In this document: in pieces, positions 49,522 through 62,504 of the stretch | Layout: each line of letters starts with the position of its first letter | How positions within the stretch are numbered: position 1 is the stretch's first letter | Origin: Symsagittifera roscoffensis | Taxonomy: Eukaryota; Xenacoelomorpha; Acoela; Convolutidae | Assembly (NCBI RefSeq): GCF_963678635.1 | Contig: NC_087063.1 | Location: forward strand, 53,893,074 to 53,957,073 | Length of the DNA stretch: 64,000 bases | Direction of reading: 5' to 3' | Translations under genes and position numbers: made by a program | The notes under the pieces: model-generated | What the model saw: only the letters and a program-made list of their open reading frames with translations | Database searches by the model: none | What the model was told of the DNA's origin: nothing

Positions 49522-50935
49522 CCTCGAGGACGAAGATGCGTCAGAGTTGGACCATGAGGATTTCATGAGAGGAGTAATTGCAAAATTCGGCCCGAGGTGT
49601 TTCTTTTGTAACTTGGAAGGTCATTTTAAATCAGATTGTCCGCAATTCTGGGATGCAGTGGCAGACATCAAGCATCCAAGACATGAAGAAGCTTTGTCAG
49701 GAGTGAAAGTCAGCAAGGCTCGCCTATTAAGTGAAGCGGAGGCACGCAGAAAAGATAAACCTCAAGAGCTGGCGGCAAAGAAAATGCAAGCGGTAACAGA
49801 AGAGACACGTGAACCGGAGCCAGCAACTGCGGCCGATGACTTCAAGATTGATTATAGGGCAGCCGCGAGGCATGCTCTAAATAGAGTGCAGCAGGAATTG
49901 GTGACGAAAGAGATCGAACAAAAAGTGAAACTCGAACTGGAGAATGAGAAACTACAGGAGCAACTGAATACCTTCGAAGCAACGGAGTTCGAAGAAACTA
50001 AAGCACTAAGCAGTTTGAGCATGAAACTTAATGTGATCTCCGATCAGAGGTTCGGTATGGTGCCAAAAGGAAGCAAGATACAGTCGATAATCTCAGTGGC
50101 TGGACATCAGGTAATCAGATATCTAAGTGAACCATCCGAGTTCACTTTGATGCATTTGGACACATATGCAGATTATCTGAGGCAGGTGGAGCCACGCACC
50201 GAGTCGAGAGCTGTGCGAGCACTACTAACAACGGGTGGCCCTCGCATGAAGAAACTTCATGGAAGCTACCTAGAGGTCTATGGGTCGTATCAAGTGATGT
50301 TGAACGTGGATGGAATCAGTATCTACACTAGGACTTATGTAACAACAGATGATGACCAAATGGGGCAGATCTATTTGGGTGAGGAGGAACTCAAAGTCCG
50401 CAGGATAGGCCATGACGCCATGATGAAACAAGATGCAGTGGACATTGGGTATGAAGCAGATGTGACCGCACATCTGCTCGACACCAACGGAACGAAAATC
50501 GGAGTCACAGGGCTTCTGGACACAGGAGCGGTAGTGAGTGTGATGCCGATAAAAACTTGGGAAAGAATGGGCTTCACGAGGGAAGATCTAATTCCAACAA
50601 ATCTCCGACTGGCCGCCGCCAATCGAGAAGCCATTTACGTAGCCGGAAGAACACCAATAACGGTCCTCCACATGGGAGGACGAGATCTTTGGTTGAGCTT
50701 CCTGGTGGTAGAGAATCTGGACGACGCCGACCAATTCATCTTGGGCAGAGATTTTGTCAGGAATTTTGACGTGATGATTGACATGAACAACGGTCTGATA
50801 CGGATTAGAAACCCGGACCGGAAGTATGTTAAGAAACCAATTAATAGGATAATAACAGACGAAAACAAGGTATCAATTTTTTTAGATAGAAAAGTAAAAC
50901 TACAGCCAGGACAAGCTGTGGTGGCAGTTTTTTGA
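49488..50935 (+). pseudogene. gag: Copy C Gag second zinc knuckle and protease
   Basis: Resumes in the new frame after the 50-nt deletion. It contains the second knuckle CFFCNLEGHFKSDC and the protease DTGA in LLDTGAVVSV, followed without a break by the sequence that is frameshifted in copy A. It ends at TGA 50933-50935, where copy A has AGA. Confidence 0.8.
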
Positions 50936-52122
50936 ATGAGAAATTTTAATTCGTTAAGTGATAGTAAACAGGTTTGCTTAGTACCGAATCCAAATAGTCA
51001 GAGTTCGGTGATTTTAGGCCGGAGCTTCTCGGTAACGCGAAACGGACTGTGTGTCAGTGTGTTATTGAACACACTGGACACCACGGTTTCAATCCAGCGT
51101 GGAAAGAAGCTTGGTTACGATTTGCCGATGAGGACCGACTATGAGGAGACACAAAACTTGAAGAAACATAGTGTGAAAGACTGTCCTTATCATGCCAATA
51201 AAGATAAAATTTGAAAGTGGATTAATGAATTAAAACCTATTCATAAATTGTTTTCAATGAAATCCGAAACGGAGGACAGCTTATCAAGCGGCTCGAATTT
51301 TCTGGAACGACCCTCGTCAAATGAACTAGAATCTGACAAACCGGTTTTGCCAGAGATAGAACATTTAAAAGGGAAAATAGGTGAGGGAGATTTCGAAAAA
51401 ATGCGGGACCTCCTAAATCGGAACGCAGATGTATTTTCAAAACATAAGGCGGATATCGGTTGCTGTAATTTCGTCGAACACGAAATCGAACTTGAAGAGG
51501 GCGCCGTTCCCCATAGGGAAGGCGCAAGACGAATGACGCCACACAAATCGGAAGCGTTCCGAGCGGAAGTAGAAATTTTGCTTGAACACGACATGATAGA
51601 ACCCTCGAAATCGCCATGGGCTTGCGGGGTAGTAATGGCGAAAAAGAAAGGGGCTAGCTTAGATTTTGTTGCGACTTTCGTTATTTGAACGCGGTAACAA
51701 TAAAAGATGCGTACCCGATACCGCGAATAAACGAGAGCCTCTCTAAGCTTGGTTATGCCAAGTTCTTCACCACATTGGACTTGGGTTCTGCCTTCTGGCA
51801 GGTCCCTCTGCGGAAGAAGGATAGAGAGAAAATCGGATTCGCGTGCGAATTGGGATTGTACCAGTGGAAGAGGATGCCCTTCGGCTTGTGCAATGCAACG
51901 GCCACTTTTCAAAGACTGATGGCTCAGGCTTTGACGAGAGTGACCAAGAAGTAAGGGAATCTCTTGATGTGTTACGTGGATGACGTAGTCATAGCGACAC
52001 CGACCCTGGAAGACCACATTGATAGACTAGATGAGGTCTTTGGGTGCATGAAAAGCGCAGGCTTGAAGTGCAAACCATCGAAATGTGAAATCCTTAGGGA
52101 TTCAATCAAGTAGCTGGGAAGA
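50936..52122 (+). pseudogene. pol: Copy C reverse transcriptase
   Basis: Aligns with copy A RT, including LDLGSAFWQ and YVDD. Breaks: TGA near 51212 (copy A TTA), 1-nt loss near 51656, TAA 51952-51954 (copy A TAC) just before YVDD, and TAG near 52111. It retains the 28 nt that copy A lost after YVDD. Confidence 0.8.
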
Positions 52123-53032
52123 ATGGTGGACAGGCATGGTGTGAGGCCGGAACCGGAAGCAGTGGAAGCAGTGTTGACATGGAAGGCTCCCAGAACGGAC
52201 ACACAGCTCCTGAGCTTCCTAGGGTTTGCCAATTACTACCGGGAGTTCATAAAAGGATATGCGGACAAGGTGTATCCGATGCAGAAGCTAATGCGCAACA
52301 AAGGGAAAAAGTTCGAATGGAACGATGAAGCACAAGTTGCCTTCGAGAACATAAAGCGGGAACTGTGCGAAGCGCCAGTGCTAGGCATGCCTACAGAAAA
52401 GGGCATGTATGTTCTAGATACAGACGCATCGGTAGTAGCCATCTCAGGGATATTGCATCAAGAGCAAGAATGGAATGGATGAACGGTTCTCCATTGCATA
52501 CGGCAGCAAGGTCTTGAGTGACACAGAGATGAAATATGGCGCACCAAAAGCAGAAATGTTTGCAGTAGTCACCTTCGTGGAAAAAAACCGTGCATACTTG
52601 GGGAGCGCTCCCTTCAAGTTACGCGTGGACAACAGAGCGTTATCCTGGTTGAAGACCTACTCGATGGATCAGAGTTATATTGGTAGATGGATAGTAAGAT
52701 TGGATGGCTACCATATGATAATTGAACATAGGATGCGTGATAAACACCAGAATGCTGACAGTCTCAGCAAGAAAACTGAGTTCTATGAAAGATTGGAGCA
52801 GAAGCAGGCCAATCAGGCGGAAATAAAGGAGGGATTTTCGTTTCTGGACAAAGAAACTTATGAAGCGCTTCCCTTAACGAGATGGTTGGATAAGTCTGGA
52901 CATCCAATTCCAGGGCACCCTGAGTTACCTGTAGAGAAAGCAGCCGAGATAAAGATCCTGTCCAAGGAGGACCCGGTCCCCTTGGATTTGTTGCTGCGCT
53001 CGAACCTGTCCAGCAAGAACTCTCTCGCATGA
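52123..53032 (+). pseudogene. pol: Copy C RNase H
   Basis: RNase H motifs LDTDAS, PKAEMF, LRVDNR and DKHQNAD are visible. Breaks: TGA near 52480 and a 5-nt loss just after it; a 1-nt loss near 53009 ends the frame at 53032. Confidence 0.8.
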
Positions 53033-53810
53033 ATATAAACAGCCTCTCATTATTGGATAAAACGGTGCAAGTCACACCACAAGTGATGCGGATGCTGGGT
53101 GGATTGTTAGAAAGAGAAGTGACCAGAGATGACCCCGAGTGGACAGCAGCAGTGGCATCGCTAACAGTCAGGGAGAAGGCGAAGATCATGCCGTCCAGAC
53201 GACAGCACGAAGAGAACGAGAGGGATTGTAGGACAATAGTTCAGCAACTAGTATCCTCAATACCCCACGAGATTTTAACCAGTACTTCTTACGGACAGAA
53301 AGAACAGGGGAGCAGTACGCGAAGGAAAACCGTTACCTTTGTGGACCAGGATAAAAAAGGTGAGAGGGTAGAACAAAACCTGCTGCAAGACTGTTTGTCC
53401 GGGGAGACTATCATGAGAAGAACCAGCGAGCACAAGAACAACACCCGGGACAAGAAAGTTTGTCCGGGTAGTCTGAGATAGATGAAAAAATTCCTGATGA
53501 GAAACAGGACCTGGAAAACAAGGTTTTGTCCGAGGAGTTCAGATGGATGGGAAGAAGGCGCAGACATGGTCTGGAGGAGCGTGCAGACTCCAGCACAACC
53601 TCTTCAACAGATGACAATTCCCGAAACTCAGGAATGGACACCTATTCAGACAGGAACTCGAGCTCGGGATCAAAACTGTCCGAACTAGCGATCCACACAC
53701 TACTAGTGGAAACTCGGGCAAGGGATTTTGACAGAGAGGTGTAACAGGAACCTGACAGCGATCGCTACCTTATACCAAGCGAAAGAGTCTTTGACAACGC
53801 AGCGGATGAT
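53029..53810 (+). pseudogene. pol: Copy C Pol linker
   Basis: Acidic linker with the first LSGE repeat intact and the TGTCCGGGGAG motif at about 53395; the second and third repeats are mutated and shifted (53457, 53523). Several indels near 53400-53480 and a stop near 53742. Confidence 0.65.
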
Positions 53811-55910
53811 TTGGAGACAATAGCGGTATCGAAACGTTCGATAAGTCTGTTGCCGCAGAAAAAGGTAGTCAGGACTGATCTTCAGCCGTTTAAACAAAAA
53901 ACGCAGCCGTTGGCGAAGATTTGGTGCGTTAAGATGGAAGAAGACACACACCAGCCTAATGAGCTGAATAGTCAGATGAGGGTCATGAAGACGTACTTGA
54001 AGGAGAGATACAGACTATCGGATCTTCTAAGGGCGCAGAGAAATGATCGCATGACAAGCAACCTGAAAAGGTGGATCGAGAATGGTTCTCCGGATAAAGG
54101 GGACCTCGAGGAAGATAGTTATCGCATCCTGATACAGCACTTCATGCAGAAGGAAGAGAGATTATATTTGAACAAGGACGGGATTGTGGCTTGCAAAAGA
54201 AGAGAGGAAGACAGAGTCCTATACAAGTATAACGCGATAGTGTTACCGCAACTATATCAGACAGAACTATTATTCAGGTCACATGATCAGATAGGCCATC
54301 AGGGGATCGACAAAGTATATCAGAGGACCCTGAAGCGCTTTGAGTGGCCTGGGATGAAAAAGGTATGCGAGAAGTGGGTAACAGCATGTCTGTCATGCCA
54401 ACAGGTCAAGGACCCAAGGAAGTTGCGATTTCCTTTACAATCGATCGAGTCGTCTCAGTTCAACGAGGTGGTGCAGATAGATCACCAAAAGATATGCATG
54501 ACAGACAATGGTTATAATCAGGTGTTGGTCATGATAGATCATTTTACGAAGTATGCAGAGGTAGTGCCCTGCATAACTGCCTCGGCGGAAGAGACATGCG
54601 ACCACCTGATCAATACGTGGATAGCGAGACATGGTTGTCCGATGACGTTTCAATCGGATAATTGAACAGATTTCGTAGGAGAGCTTACGAAAGAGCTTAT
54701 GAGACGCTCACAGGTTGCTCAGGCTCACTCCACGACATACCACCCTCAGACGAATGGCTTATTGGAAAGACAGAATAGGACGTTAGTGTCGATGTTGAGA
54801 GTATATTGTTCCAGGTACATGACCGATTGGGACAGATACCTTCCGCAGGTGATGGGAGCATATAACAGCACGCAACACTCCACCACCGGAGTCAGTCTAC
54901 ACATGATGCTAACTGGACACGAAAAGTCTTTACCCTTAACCTTTTTCTACCCAGAATATGAGGGAAAGAAAACGTCTCCACAGGTCTACGTGAGGGATGT
55001 GATCAGACGCCAACAGGAGTAGAACGATTTGTGTAGACGAAGTACTCAGCAAGCACAGGCAATGCAGAAAACAAAATTTGACAAGAAAGCAGCTGGTGCA
55101 AAAGCTTACTCGGTGGGAGACTACGTATGGGTATTTCAGAACGTTATATCACCGAAAGGGACGAAAAAGCTCCTAACAAAGTGGAGGGGACTCTTTATGA
55201 TTACAGAGGTGCACCAGGAGGGACGCTTTTATAGACTGAGTACTGGCCGAGCCGCCCACTACGAGAACATCAAGCCACACAATCCATCGACAGAAGACTG
55301 GTGTATACCTGCAGACATGGAAGAAGGGGATTATCTTATGATGGATCCTGCTTGTGAGGTCAACGAGAAGGGCACCAGGGAGAAGAATGATGGAAACAAA
55401 GTCGTGGAGGAAGGAACGGATACACCGCTGGACCTGGATCCAAACGAGGTGATCGAAGCAGATGATGAAACCTTACCCTACGCAGAGGAGGATTGGCAGG
55501 ATCCCGAACAGATAGAGGTTCCCAAGAATCTTCTAGACCCACTACTTCCTCCACTATCTTCTTCAGATCTATCCTATCCACTACAAAGTCGTCCCCGTAA
55601 GGATTATATTTCTGTCTTGGTCTTGTCCCATCTTCCGTTCACGATACAGACTCGTCAGAAGGACGGGACAAGACCAAGACAGAAATATAATCCTTACGGG
55701 GACGACTTTGTAGTGGATAGGATAGATCTGAAGAAGATAGTGGAGGAAGTAGTGGGTCTAGAAGAAATAACTGTGTCACAAGAAATTGACATAGTCGATG
55801 ATCACGATGATGAGTGGGTCGACGACGGGTCGAAACCCGAGGTAGAATTCGACGACGAGCAACAGCAGTCATATGAACAAGACTTGACGAACCTGCGTGT
55901 CTTAGAGTGA
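53811..55910 (+). pseudogene. pol: Copy C integrase
   Basis: Zinc region and DDE core are kept (QIDHQ, SDN, LLERQN, so the catalytic Glu is present). In-frame stops occur near 54663, 55020 and at 55908-55910; the last replaces a Trp codon of copy B. The tail contains an inverted duplication at 55529-55765. It keeps the ~150 nt that copy A lost after the acidic tail. Confidence 0.8.
55529..55765 (+). repeat. Inverted duplication in copy C integrase tail
   Basis: Left arm 55529-55629 is the exact reverse complement of right arm 55665-55765, 101 bp each, with a 35-nt loop. Copy A has only the right-arm sequence. It is a fold-back duplication that replaced a few codons. Confidence 0.85.
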
Positions 55911-56162
55911 CTGAACGAAATGACCTCGGACCCAGAGGGGACCAGCGTCACGATTGAAGACGTAGATCGTGAAAGCATGAAATACATCAAGACCGAACGA
56001 GATGATCCTTCCTGGGCTGCCCAGGAAGGACGACTACTCATTCCAGCTTCTAACCTCGACTTGATACCCGGTATGCGATCGATGGGGACGTCGATGAATA
56101 TTTTTGTCCGGGGAGTGGGGGTAGGGCTTACCCACGCTGAAAACTTGATAATAAAAAATTAA
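55911..56162 (+). pseudogene. pol: Copy C Pol tail up to the frame overlap
   Basis: In phase with integrase after TGA 55908. It reads to the conserved NIFVRGVGVGLTH block and stops at TAA 56160-56162. An ATG lies at 55929, but phase continuity and copy B show it is the Pol C-terminus. Confidence 0.65.
56153..56159 (+). promoter_or_regulatory. Candidate -1 ribosomal frameshift site, copy C
   Basis: A AAA AAT just before the Pol stop, identical to copy A 8504-8510. Confidence 0.45.
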
Positions 56163-56710
56163 GAGTAGCAAGAGAAACAGGAGACTTAGAAGCAGAAACA
56201 GAAGAAGAACCTAAAAAACCTGACATAGGGAGGGTAGTTGAGTCATTATTTAAACTTACCAAATGAATATTCAAGTAACATAATACTAACAGACAGTGAT
56301 TTTATACTCACAAATTTAACATGTGCGATAGCAATCACAGCAGACATGAGTTTTAGGACAGCGTTAGTGGCAGATTTTAAGAGAGAATATAAAAACATAG
56401 AGTTCCTTTGGAAGCAACGACCAGGAGTAGGGGGCGTAGCAGCCTTACCTCCGGCGGCGTCACAGATACCGGGAAAATACCTAGGGCGACGGAGAAGCAG
56501 CACGTGGACCCAGAGAACCTAGTCTTGTCCTTGACGAGGCTGAGGGACTTCCTCGTGGAAATGGACGTGAAGGAGCTCTCGCTTCCAGTGTACGATCCAA
56601 ACAGAGGACGACTGCATCCTCGGGAATTGTACGCTCTTGTACACGTGATATTCTCTGATACTAATATACAAGTATATTTACATAAGAAATATTACTTAAG
56701 TATAGGCTGA
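56160..56710 (+). pseudogene. Copy C macro-domain-like protein
   Basis: Aligns with copies A and B. A small indel near 56248 and a 16-nt deletion near 56484, which removes the central FLVTR strand, shift the frame. The C-terminal half (LPVYDPNRG, HKKYYLSIG) is intact in another phase. Confidence 0.6.
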
Positions 56711-57110
56711 ATGACGTGCGAGAGGGCGTTAGGCTAAAAGACTAAGTTGTATGTAAAGTGTGATATGTGTGCTATGTTATGTTATGTGTTAGGTTATTAA
56801 GCTCTTGGGCAAGAAGGGGTTAGTGACCATGAACAGCTGAATGACGATCTTAGGAATGGATCCAAAGTTTGGACTGTCCAATCTTATGTCGAATTCCAAA
56901 ATTTTAGAGACCGATTGATTTTAATAAATTTTAGGATAAATATCTTTTCATCTGAACTGTTTTTAAGCAAATTTTAACGATATGTGTTAAGGTGAAACTA
57001 ACAAATGTGATATTTGTGACTTCTTTTTTAGATCCTGATTGATCATTTAATTACTAATTTGAGTCAAAACCTTGAAATCGAATCGAATCAAATCAAATCT
57101 GAAGAACAGT
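56711..57110 (+). other. Spacer between macro frame and ORF2, copy C
   Basis: Matches copy A 9077-9470. Splice acceptor TTCTTTTTTAG at 57021-57031. No gene. Confidence 0.55.
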
Positions 57111-58808
57111 ATGGACAATTTCAACCTGGATGAATTGATGGACCTGGCAGAGGCATATGTAGGACCGATGATAGATGTGATCTATCGTCGGCTGATGGAT
57201 CGAGACTTCGCTCTGGAGGACCCAGAGGTAGTCATGTTGCTGACCGCCCTGATCAACATCTTGGGGCATGACGGGATGCCCCACGGAAGTCCTGTTGATG
57301 GCAGCATATGGAGAGAGGGGAGTACTAGACCGCCCGAACATGAGAGTGATGAGGTGGAGAAACGGGTCTCTCTCAGGGAGTGACTTGGCGAATGAGCCTG
57401 GATTGGGAAGTTCTAGGAGTTACCAACCAGGTGAGATGCCTATGCCCTCCAAGCCCAAACCTGGGCTGACGAGAATGCATCGGGAGATGAACAGCGAGGC
57501 TGCCTCGTCTGGTTCACCACTGAGAGCAGCTGTGCCACCGAAGAGGGCGAAAGTAGGACAGCAGTTTCAGACAAACTAGACCATGCAAGATCTGGATGGG
57601 ATGAAAGATGAACTGGAAAGGACGAAAAAGGAGCTGGACGAGATGACCAAAAGCATGCTCAAGATGGAGGACGATCGGGACATGTGGAGAAGATTGTTCG
57701 AAGACTGCAACAAAAAGCAGGGTCAGGAAATTGAGCGCTTGAGGCAGGACTACAAAGAGCGATCGGAACAGATGGCGCTCACAACGGCCGTGGAGAAAGT
57801 GATACCTGCAAGGAGTATTCCTCGTGAGCAGTCCCCGATGGAGCTCTTGACGCCTCGAGAAATGAGTCAGACAACGGAGACACGGCTCCCGACAGCGACA
57901 GATCGAGTGAAAATCCCGGACCCTAGCGACACCTTGGTGACCCCGTCGTGGAACAAACGGTGAGGAAGCTGATAGAGACAGCTGGACGACTGGTCGCCAA
58001 CAAGAATGCGCCAGGTTCCGGGGTGACTGCACCCTATGGAACGATCGACGACACGGGCAGAGTACGACTCTCCCAGACCGTAATCAGACAGGGGATAAGT
58101 GACGTGACGCCACTCATAGGGAGCTCGAAGGCCCCAGAAAGAAGAATACAGAAGATGCCAGCGAAGAAAGCGTCTCGCATAATAGACGTACAAAAGAACA
58201 ATCAATTGAATTATAATTTCACGGGAGTTCCGGAGACAGATCCGAGAGCTTGCTTCAATCGAGCGACTTGGAACCCGGCAGTAAACCTGCAGCAACCACC
58301 ACTGGGGACATCACATCTGGTACTGGGAGACAGCTTGGTCAGAGTACTATCGAATTTGAGGACCTCGTGGGTCACCACGGTGATGGCCTTTGGAGGCGCG
58401 ACGATAGCCCAGTTATATCGAATGGTGGAACTGATGAATACAGGGAGGATCCCCAATGTGATGATCCTGGTTGGAACGAATGACATCTCCAGAGGTTCAG
58501 ATGAGCAGGAAGCACTATGGGGATCAATGATGGTGTGTTTGCTTACTACCCTCTGGCAGAAATTCAACTGCGCGGTACTGACCGTTTGCACTGTGCCAAT
58601 GAACACGAGGAGCTTGACAACAGCAGGGAGAAGGCACAACGAAGGAGTCGTCAGGTGGAATAACATCTTGAGGAATCTCGCAAGTCGGAATGCCGGAAGA
58701 ATGATCCTCATGGACATCGAACATGAGTTGAGAGCTATGGATCAGGCCAGACTGACCACGGACGGCATCCACTTCGATAGTATCGAAGGACAGGCTTGGT
58801 TGAATTGA
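57111..58808 (+). pseudogene. Copy C ORF2, N-terminal domain, coiled coil and SGNH-like domain
   Basis: ATG 57111, same start as copy A. Breaks: a deletion near 57273, TAG 57580-57582 (copy A CAA), and a 1-nt loss near 57937. The SGNH-like domain itself is uninterrupted and complete from 57948: GDSL, Gly in AFGGAT, GTND, CTVPMN and DGIHFDS. It is the best preserved SGNH copy of the A/C lineage. Ends at TGA 58806-58808 (copy A CGA). Confidence 0.7.
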
Positions 58809-60600
58809 GTTTTCCAAGAGCGGTTGGATGAACTTGAGGCGGAACTCTTTGACACAGGAGTGCTGAAGGAAGAAGGAACAGCGAGTGACGCGGTGATTAC
58901 TACCTTTGTGCCTCCTAGCCTGGAAACACGCTTGGGGACGGTCGCGGCCGTCACGAATTATAGACAACAGAGCTCCAGCGAACCAAGTCAGAGGACGAAC
59001 GTACAGGATCGATTGGGAGAAGCGCCGATGAGGAGGACCATCCATCCTAGGAGAAGAATAGGACCTGTCAACCCAATCGAAGAGACAGCCAGCACGTCTA
59101 GATCGGACACGAGATCGGAGACGACAAGTACCAGTCGAGAGGAGAGACGCCCGGGCAGAGGCTCGTTGATGTGGTCAAGACCCATACCGTCTCCCTGGCA
59201 TGTATACAAAGACGAACTAATGAAGCTGGATCTCCAGAGGGTAAGCTTCATCGAAGATGCAAGGAGGATGCTGAATGGAGCGACGCTATCCGTCAGCAGA
59301 CTGTACTCGGTAACCGGCGTAGACTGGTTGATAGCCGCTAGTATAAATTTCAGCTCCACGACGGCCTTGAGATTTGCTGACCTAGAGGGACTGCCCTCTA
59401 ACAACACAATGGGACCAGTGAATGCGAGACCATTGCAAGATGTGAGGTTGAATCATGATGAGGGGAATCGTGAAGAGAGACCAGGAAGATTTCTGATGAC
59501 GAGAGCGCCAATTGGACAACACGTGAAGATGTTCAAGCAGCTGACGACACCCCCTGGTCATGTGTAAGAAAGAATATACCCGAAACTGGTAAATGAAGAT
59601 GGTGATGTCTAAAGATACGGCGGATTGAAAGCGATAAAGAAGGATGAGACCATCTTCGCCGCCTATGACAAAGCTGAAATGAGGAAGGCCAAGATCATGA
59701 ACGTAGCGAATTCAGAGTTCGTGTATACCTCCAAGTCTCTGTTTTGGCCGGAGGTCATCATGTTGGCAGCGGTCGACCTGGACCTAATGCAATCGGTATC
59801 TCTGGATATAGGGGTACAAAGGCAGACGGACATGAATCCAATTACGATCGTGTTTGCTGGCATCAATGACCATCTACACAGTAGAGGTTTTCTGAGCAGA
59901 CTCAGAGATCCTACAACGGCAGAGAATGCTGTGTGGCCAGCGATAAAAGATATCCTTGAGTCGATGGGTGAAGTGGTGGATGCGACGAAGGAGGGGTCGT
60001 TCACCAAAGTGACACTGAGAGTAGTATTCGCGTTGTCTCCGGGGTATGCGCATCTCCCGGATGGACTGAAACTCGTGTATGCGATTGTGACATTACTTTC
60101 GGAAAAAAAATATGATGTGATCATATCAGCTCCAAATCGAATGATAGAGATGGAGAACCTGAGGCCATTCGGGGCTGAACTACCTGCAGTGTGGTCAGAT
60201 ATCTCGAACGCGATGAGAGGACTCAAGGACCATGCGCTGCACATGTTGGTGTTGGACGAAGTGCTGGGGTTAGAACTGTCCAACTTCAGTCGACAACTCA
60301 AGCTTAAGCCGGGAATAGACGACGACCATCGAGTGATCGTAGCGATGTCCAACGACGTATGGTTCCGAGCAATGGAAGTGACAGGTGAAAACACGAGAAG
60401 GAAAAATTCACTAGAGACTAGAGCTCATTTGGAGGCGATGGTTTTGAGATCCTAGCCGGAAGCCAACCAGTGGCTACACTTAAATCCTCGAGTAGCGGCA
60501 TTGGTTGTAGGTGCTTTTGAGCAAGGCCCTGTGATGATCACGAAGATCCATGCCTACTTGTTAAAGGAGGTGAACCTGGCGGAAAATGCCGAAGAAAAGA
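58809..60600 (+). pseudogene. Copy C ORF2, second SGNH-like domain; truncated
   Basis: In phase after TGA 58806. Further stops near 59565 and 60453. Motifs NSEF, AGINDHL and DDDH are present. At about 60600 ORF2 ends abruptly and joins the middle of LTR-A (GGTGAAGGGTGG), so about 5.5 kb of ORF2, the 3' UTR and the first third of the LTR are deleted. Confidence 0.7.
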
Positions 60601-61146
60601 CGGTGAAGGGTGGAAAACCAGCCTTCCGGAAGGAGAATAAAAGTCTTATTTCCCCAGATTCAGGAATCCGGAGGGGTCTCGGGACTGGAACTGATAGTGT
60701 TTTATATAAACTTTTAGCTTCCCTGTCATGTCCTGAGTTGAATTTAATTAACATCTGAATTCATTCTACTAAGATGAGGAGCTAGGAGTTGGGGGAAATG
60801 GTTGATCCATCTTCGATGGAGATGATGATTTTTATCTACTGAACAAAAACAATCATAATTCAATAAGTAGTGGTAGCCCTGTTTTTAGGAGTGACCTCGT
60901 GGTCTGGGGATACTGAGACCCAGCCATGAGCTCACTATTTTTGCATGTAATCTAGTTAATTTGAGTGTTTTGACCGAAGCCAAAAGCAGTAACGTTTTTT
61001 GTCGACCCGATGTTAGAAAGACCACCGAAAGTACTGGCTTCGTAGAGACGGTTAAAAGCATGTAAAGCTCTGTTTAGACGTTAGCCAGTCGTCTTAGGAC
61101 TTAGTTTTATTTTCCGTCGATATGTATCTTCCGGGCGAATGTTACA
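60601..61146 (+). repeat. Right part of LTR-A ending copy C
   Basis: Matches LTR-A from within the second hairpin to the terminal GTTACA. TATA box at 60699-60710. It directly abuts the inverted LTR-B of copy D. Confidence 0.8.
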
Positions 61147-62037
61147 TGTAACAGTCGCCTACTTCGGTCACATAAGAGGCTTAAGAAGAATAGGCCCTAT
61201 AACCATTGGCTCAATAGTCAGGGACACTATCTCTCGTGTTTTTCTACCTCAAAACGGTCGGAGCCAATTCGGTTCGCTTGCGACAAGAGACTAAAAACCC
61301 GTTACAGCTTAAAGGCCACTACCAAAATACCCCCCACTCTAGAAAATAAGAACGTCCCCATTTTTAGGTCTCAAAATACCTAAAATACACGAACTCCCTT
61401 AAAAACAGGGTCGGAACAATCCGCAAGTTACTTTTTATTAGACGGTGAAACTTTGCTCCATTTCAGATGGATCAACCTAATATCTCCTTAGCTCAACATA
61501 ACAATCATAAAACACACTCGAGAAAACTAAATTGGGTACTCACATATCAGCACACTCAAGAATTGGAGTAACTAAACCAATAAGCAACTCGAGAATTAAG
61601 TATGATAACTTGAGAAGTTTTATACTAATTAATTTCAACAAAGGAAATAAGTTTTGAGTCAAGAATTAAATTTTGGTCTGAATCATTGGGACACCCCAGC
61701 TGTCGACTTGTCCACTGAGGGTTCACTCTAGCTCAGCTCGAATAATTGTATTCTCCTTCTGTAATCACTCCTCCTCCTATTTCATGATAAGACGGCTCTA
61801 CTCGCGGTTCTTTTGTATCTGGAAATTGCGAATAGCATTTTCCCGCTGCTTTTTTAAGTACTTTCCCGCGATTGTAAATCGGATATTTTGATCTTCTATT
61901 TTTGAGATTTTCAGTTTTCGCAAAAAAATTGAGCATGATAGGCTCAATTCGAATTTTTTGAACAATTAAATTTTCTCCCAAAATTGCATAGTTCGTATTC
62001 CTCAAGGTCAAACTTCCAAATTTGACCGACTGGCACA
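61147..62037 (-). repeat. 3' LTR of copy D (LTR-B, minus strand)
   Basis: Reverse complement of LTR-B: on the plus strand it starts TGTAACAGTCGCC and ends GACTGGCACA. 891 bp. It is more diverged from the B copy than the two B copies are from each other. The minus-strand frame at 61733-62068 is LTR and not a gene. Confidence 0.8.
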
Positions 62038-62504
62038 TACTCCCCGGACTGAAGATCGATGTCCTCATCGCGTGTTGCCGCCTGCCAGTGAGTCCCCAGA
62101 AAACCGAGTGTTGCTCAAGATACAGTGCCAGTTGTCATTTACAAAAGTTTGCAGCAGACTTAAGTTTATCTACACCCCAAAATTCAGCACATTATAAAAT
62201 TGTCACACTATCGCTGAACAGCAATCAAAATTTTCATATACCTGCACCTTAAATATCCGGTTTTGAAGCTTATGATTAAAAAATTTTTTGTCCTATCCAA
62301 TCAGGAAATGGTCTTGCAACATTTTGACTTATATAATAACTATAGCATATTAATAACAATACTTTGTTTCGTTAAAACTTCCTTTCCGTGACCTCGGATT
62401 TTATCCGAGTTCACACTCGAGCCCCTTACTTTCCCTCTCAAGACTCAAGAAACTCTCAAGACCCACATTGAGCTCCGTCTCAAGACCCACATAGAGCTCC
62501 CTGC
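62038..62504 (-). other. Copy D polypurine tract and 3' untranslated region
   Basis: The minus-strand polypurine tract AGTCCGGGGAGTA (62038-62050) is followed upstream by an AT-rich UTR similar to copy B 41440-41865. No gene. Confidence 0.6.
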
